32,287 bases of DNA from Oscillospiraceae bacterium. Its GTDB lineage: Bacteria; Bacillota; Clostridia; Saccharofermentanales; Saccharofermentanaceae. The translations under genes and the position numbers were made by a program. Position 1 is the stretch's first letter, and each line of letters opens with the position of its first letter. The notes below the pieces were generated by a model. It ran no database searches and was not told where the DNA came from. It saw nothing but the letters and a program-made list of their open reading frames with translations. The DNA lies in the NCBI GenBank assembly GCA_902802325.1, contig CADCLV010000022.1, forward strand, positions 1 through 32,287, written 5' to 3'. This document shows, piece by piece, positions 31,546 to 32,287 of the stretch.

Positions 31546-31925
31546 TTATTCCTTTACCAGTGTCAATCCGTCGATGGAATCGATACGGAAAAGTTTCTGA
31601 AGTGTCTTTTCTTTCTCGGAGTCGTGATCTCAACCAGGATCCAGTTCTCATCTGCATCCAGAATGACATTCTTTCCTCTCGTATTGCCGTAAGAGATCAC
31701 ATCTGAATCCCAGCAGTCCTCCTTAAAAGAGATCTTCACCTGCTGTCCGATATTGTCTTTTGCGAATTTGCAAAGGGATTCTTTCGATAAAGCATAGCTG
31801 GATCCCTTCGTTGAAGCAAGTTCGTCTTCCAGCCGCTTGATGCGCTTCTTTAATTCAGACTGGGAGCAGAAAGCCATCATGCCCATAAAGCTGAAAACCA
31901 GTGCCACATATACAAGTCCATCCAT
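31546..31925 (-). pseudogene. Membrane-anchored protein with Lsm-like C-terminal domain, frameshifted near its end
   Basis: ATG 31925 follows GGAGGAG and starts a 120-residue frame ending at 31563: one membrane helix (about 4-20), a short coiled coil (SELKKRIKRLEDELAS), then a small beta domain. After TTP at about residue 102 the frame turns into unlikely sequence (RKKRHFRNFSVSIPSTD). The -1 frame from the same point reads EKEKTLQKLFRIDSIDGLTL, then VKE and TAA at 31548..31546. That matches the C-terminal end of the paralogous domain encoded just upstream. One base is therefore missing near 31617-31622 (CTCCGAG on the minus strand): a real mutation, a sequencing error or programmed slippage. 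It lies 5 nt after the XRE gene and is probably translated with it. Confidence 0.75.
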
Positions 31926-31930
31926 ATTCC

Positions 31931-32287
31931 TTACTCCTCCACGATCTCAAATGAGAGTACAGAGGCAAGCGGGACCAGTTTTTCGATCGTTGCGCCTCTT
32001 TTGTTCTGGCCCGAGACTTTCATCCAGTTGCCTTCAAAACAGTCTACCGTCACGATCATGTCGTAAAGGTCCACGTCAATTTCATCATCGCAGAAATTCA
32101 GTTTTACTTTCTTGCCGACGATCCCGGAAAGAATTTTACCGGGGATGGCTGAAGCGGCCGGTGCGGAAGTTTCCGCATCGATTCCGATATCATCTTTTAA
32201 AAGATAATCACAGCTGACACCTAGAATTGCGGCAATATCTGATAATTTATCTATATCCGGCATGACGGTTCCGGCTTCCCAGCGGCT
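31931..32287 (-). CDS. XRE-family regulator with Lsm-like C-terminal domain, cut by the window edge
   Basis: The reading frame is open to the right edge. The first visible residues, SRWEAGTVMPDIDKLSDIAA, then ILGVSCDYLL, are the second half of an XRE helix-turn-helix, so the true start lies outside and the internal ATG at 32263 is not the start. After an Ala/Pro linker comes a domain of about 65 residues (VGKKVKLNFCDDEIDVDLYD, then ENWMKVSG-like and KLVPLASVLSFEIVEE) that is related to the C-terminal domain of the next gene. Probably a two-gene regulatory unit; the ligand and targets are unknown. Confidence 0.85.
   Translation of the reverse strand, partial: SRWEAGTVMPDIDKLSDIAAILGVSCDYLLKDDIGIDAETSAPAASAIPGKILSGIVGKKVKLNFCDDEIDVDLYDMIVTVDCFEGNWMKVSGQNKRGATIEKLVPLASVLSFEIVEE

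Overview
The window looks like an accessory stretch of a chromosome from an anaerobic gut or rumen bacterium of the Bacillota, class Clostridia (Lachnospiraceae or Oscillospiraceae type). This is inferred from strong AGGAGG ribosome binding sites, consensus sigma-A promoters, many lipoproteins with Ser/Thr/Glu-rich linkers, DUF6273 and LemA/DUF3137 proteins, and a large sigma factor with a membrane-anchored C-terminus. I see no rRNA, tRNA, CRISPR array, transposase or phage structural module.

Layout from left to right. At 1-140 is the start of a minus-strand gene with a consensus promoter. It abuts a chromate transporter whose natural start codon is missing. At 905-3157 is a hipB-hipA toxin-antitoxin operon followed by a SUKH (SMI1/KNR4) immunity-type gene, with two operator-like repeats over the hipBA promoter. 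At 3240-4591 are a membrane protein and a Nudix hydrolase. At 4874-6265 is a zinc-metallopeptidase lipoprotein. At 6380-7903 is a DUF3137-LemA pair. At 8122-9445 are an unknown soluble protein and a four-helix membrane protein. At 9599-11849 an AraC/GyrI regulator is followed by a papain-like lipoprotein. At 12002-13057 is a DinB-DUF3795 protein. A relic of a second hipA lies at 13085-13276. At 13353-14366 is a DUF6273 lipoprotein, followed by an XRE regulator with three membrane helices. At 15235-18971 is a LuxE-LuxC-lipoprotein operon without luciferase genes. At 19073-21961 is a secreted heparinase II/III-type lyase. At 22264-26520 are a HAD phosphatase, an orphan solute-binding lipoprotein and a small lipoprotein. 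At 26554-30418 is an ECF sigma factor fused to a membrane helix and YD-repeat ectodomain, then a lipoprotein and a small protein. At 30503-32287 are a second Nudix hydrolase, a small unknown gene, and a tandem pair of genes sharing a C-terminal domain, one of them frameshifted.

The strongest system-level signal is a shared promoter-like motif, TTCGAATA-N14-TGTGTC, with identical spacing at three places: upstream of the ECF sigma-TM-YD gene itself, of the lipoprotein just downstream of it, and of the DUF6273 lipoprotein 15 kb away. This suggests an autoregulated, membrane-tethered sigma factor that drives surface lipoproteins. A second unexplained signal is a 44-bp intergenic repeat present three times in the first 5 kb; one copy carries an inverted partner and could form a large hairpin.
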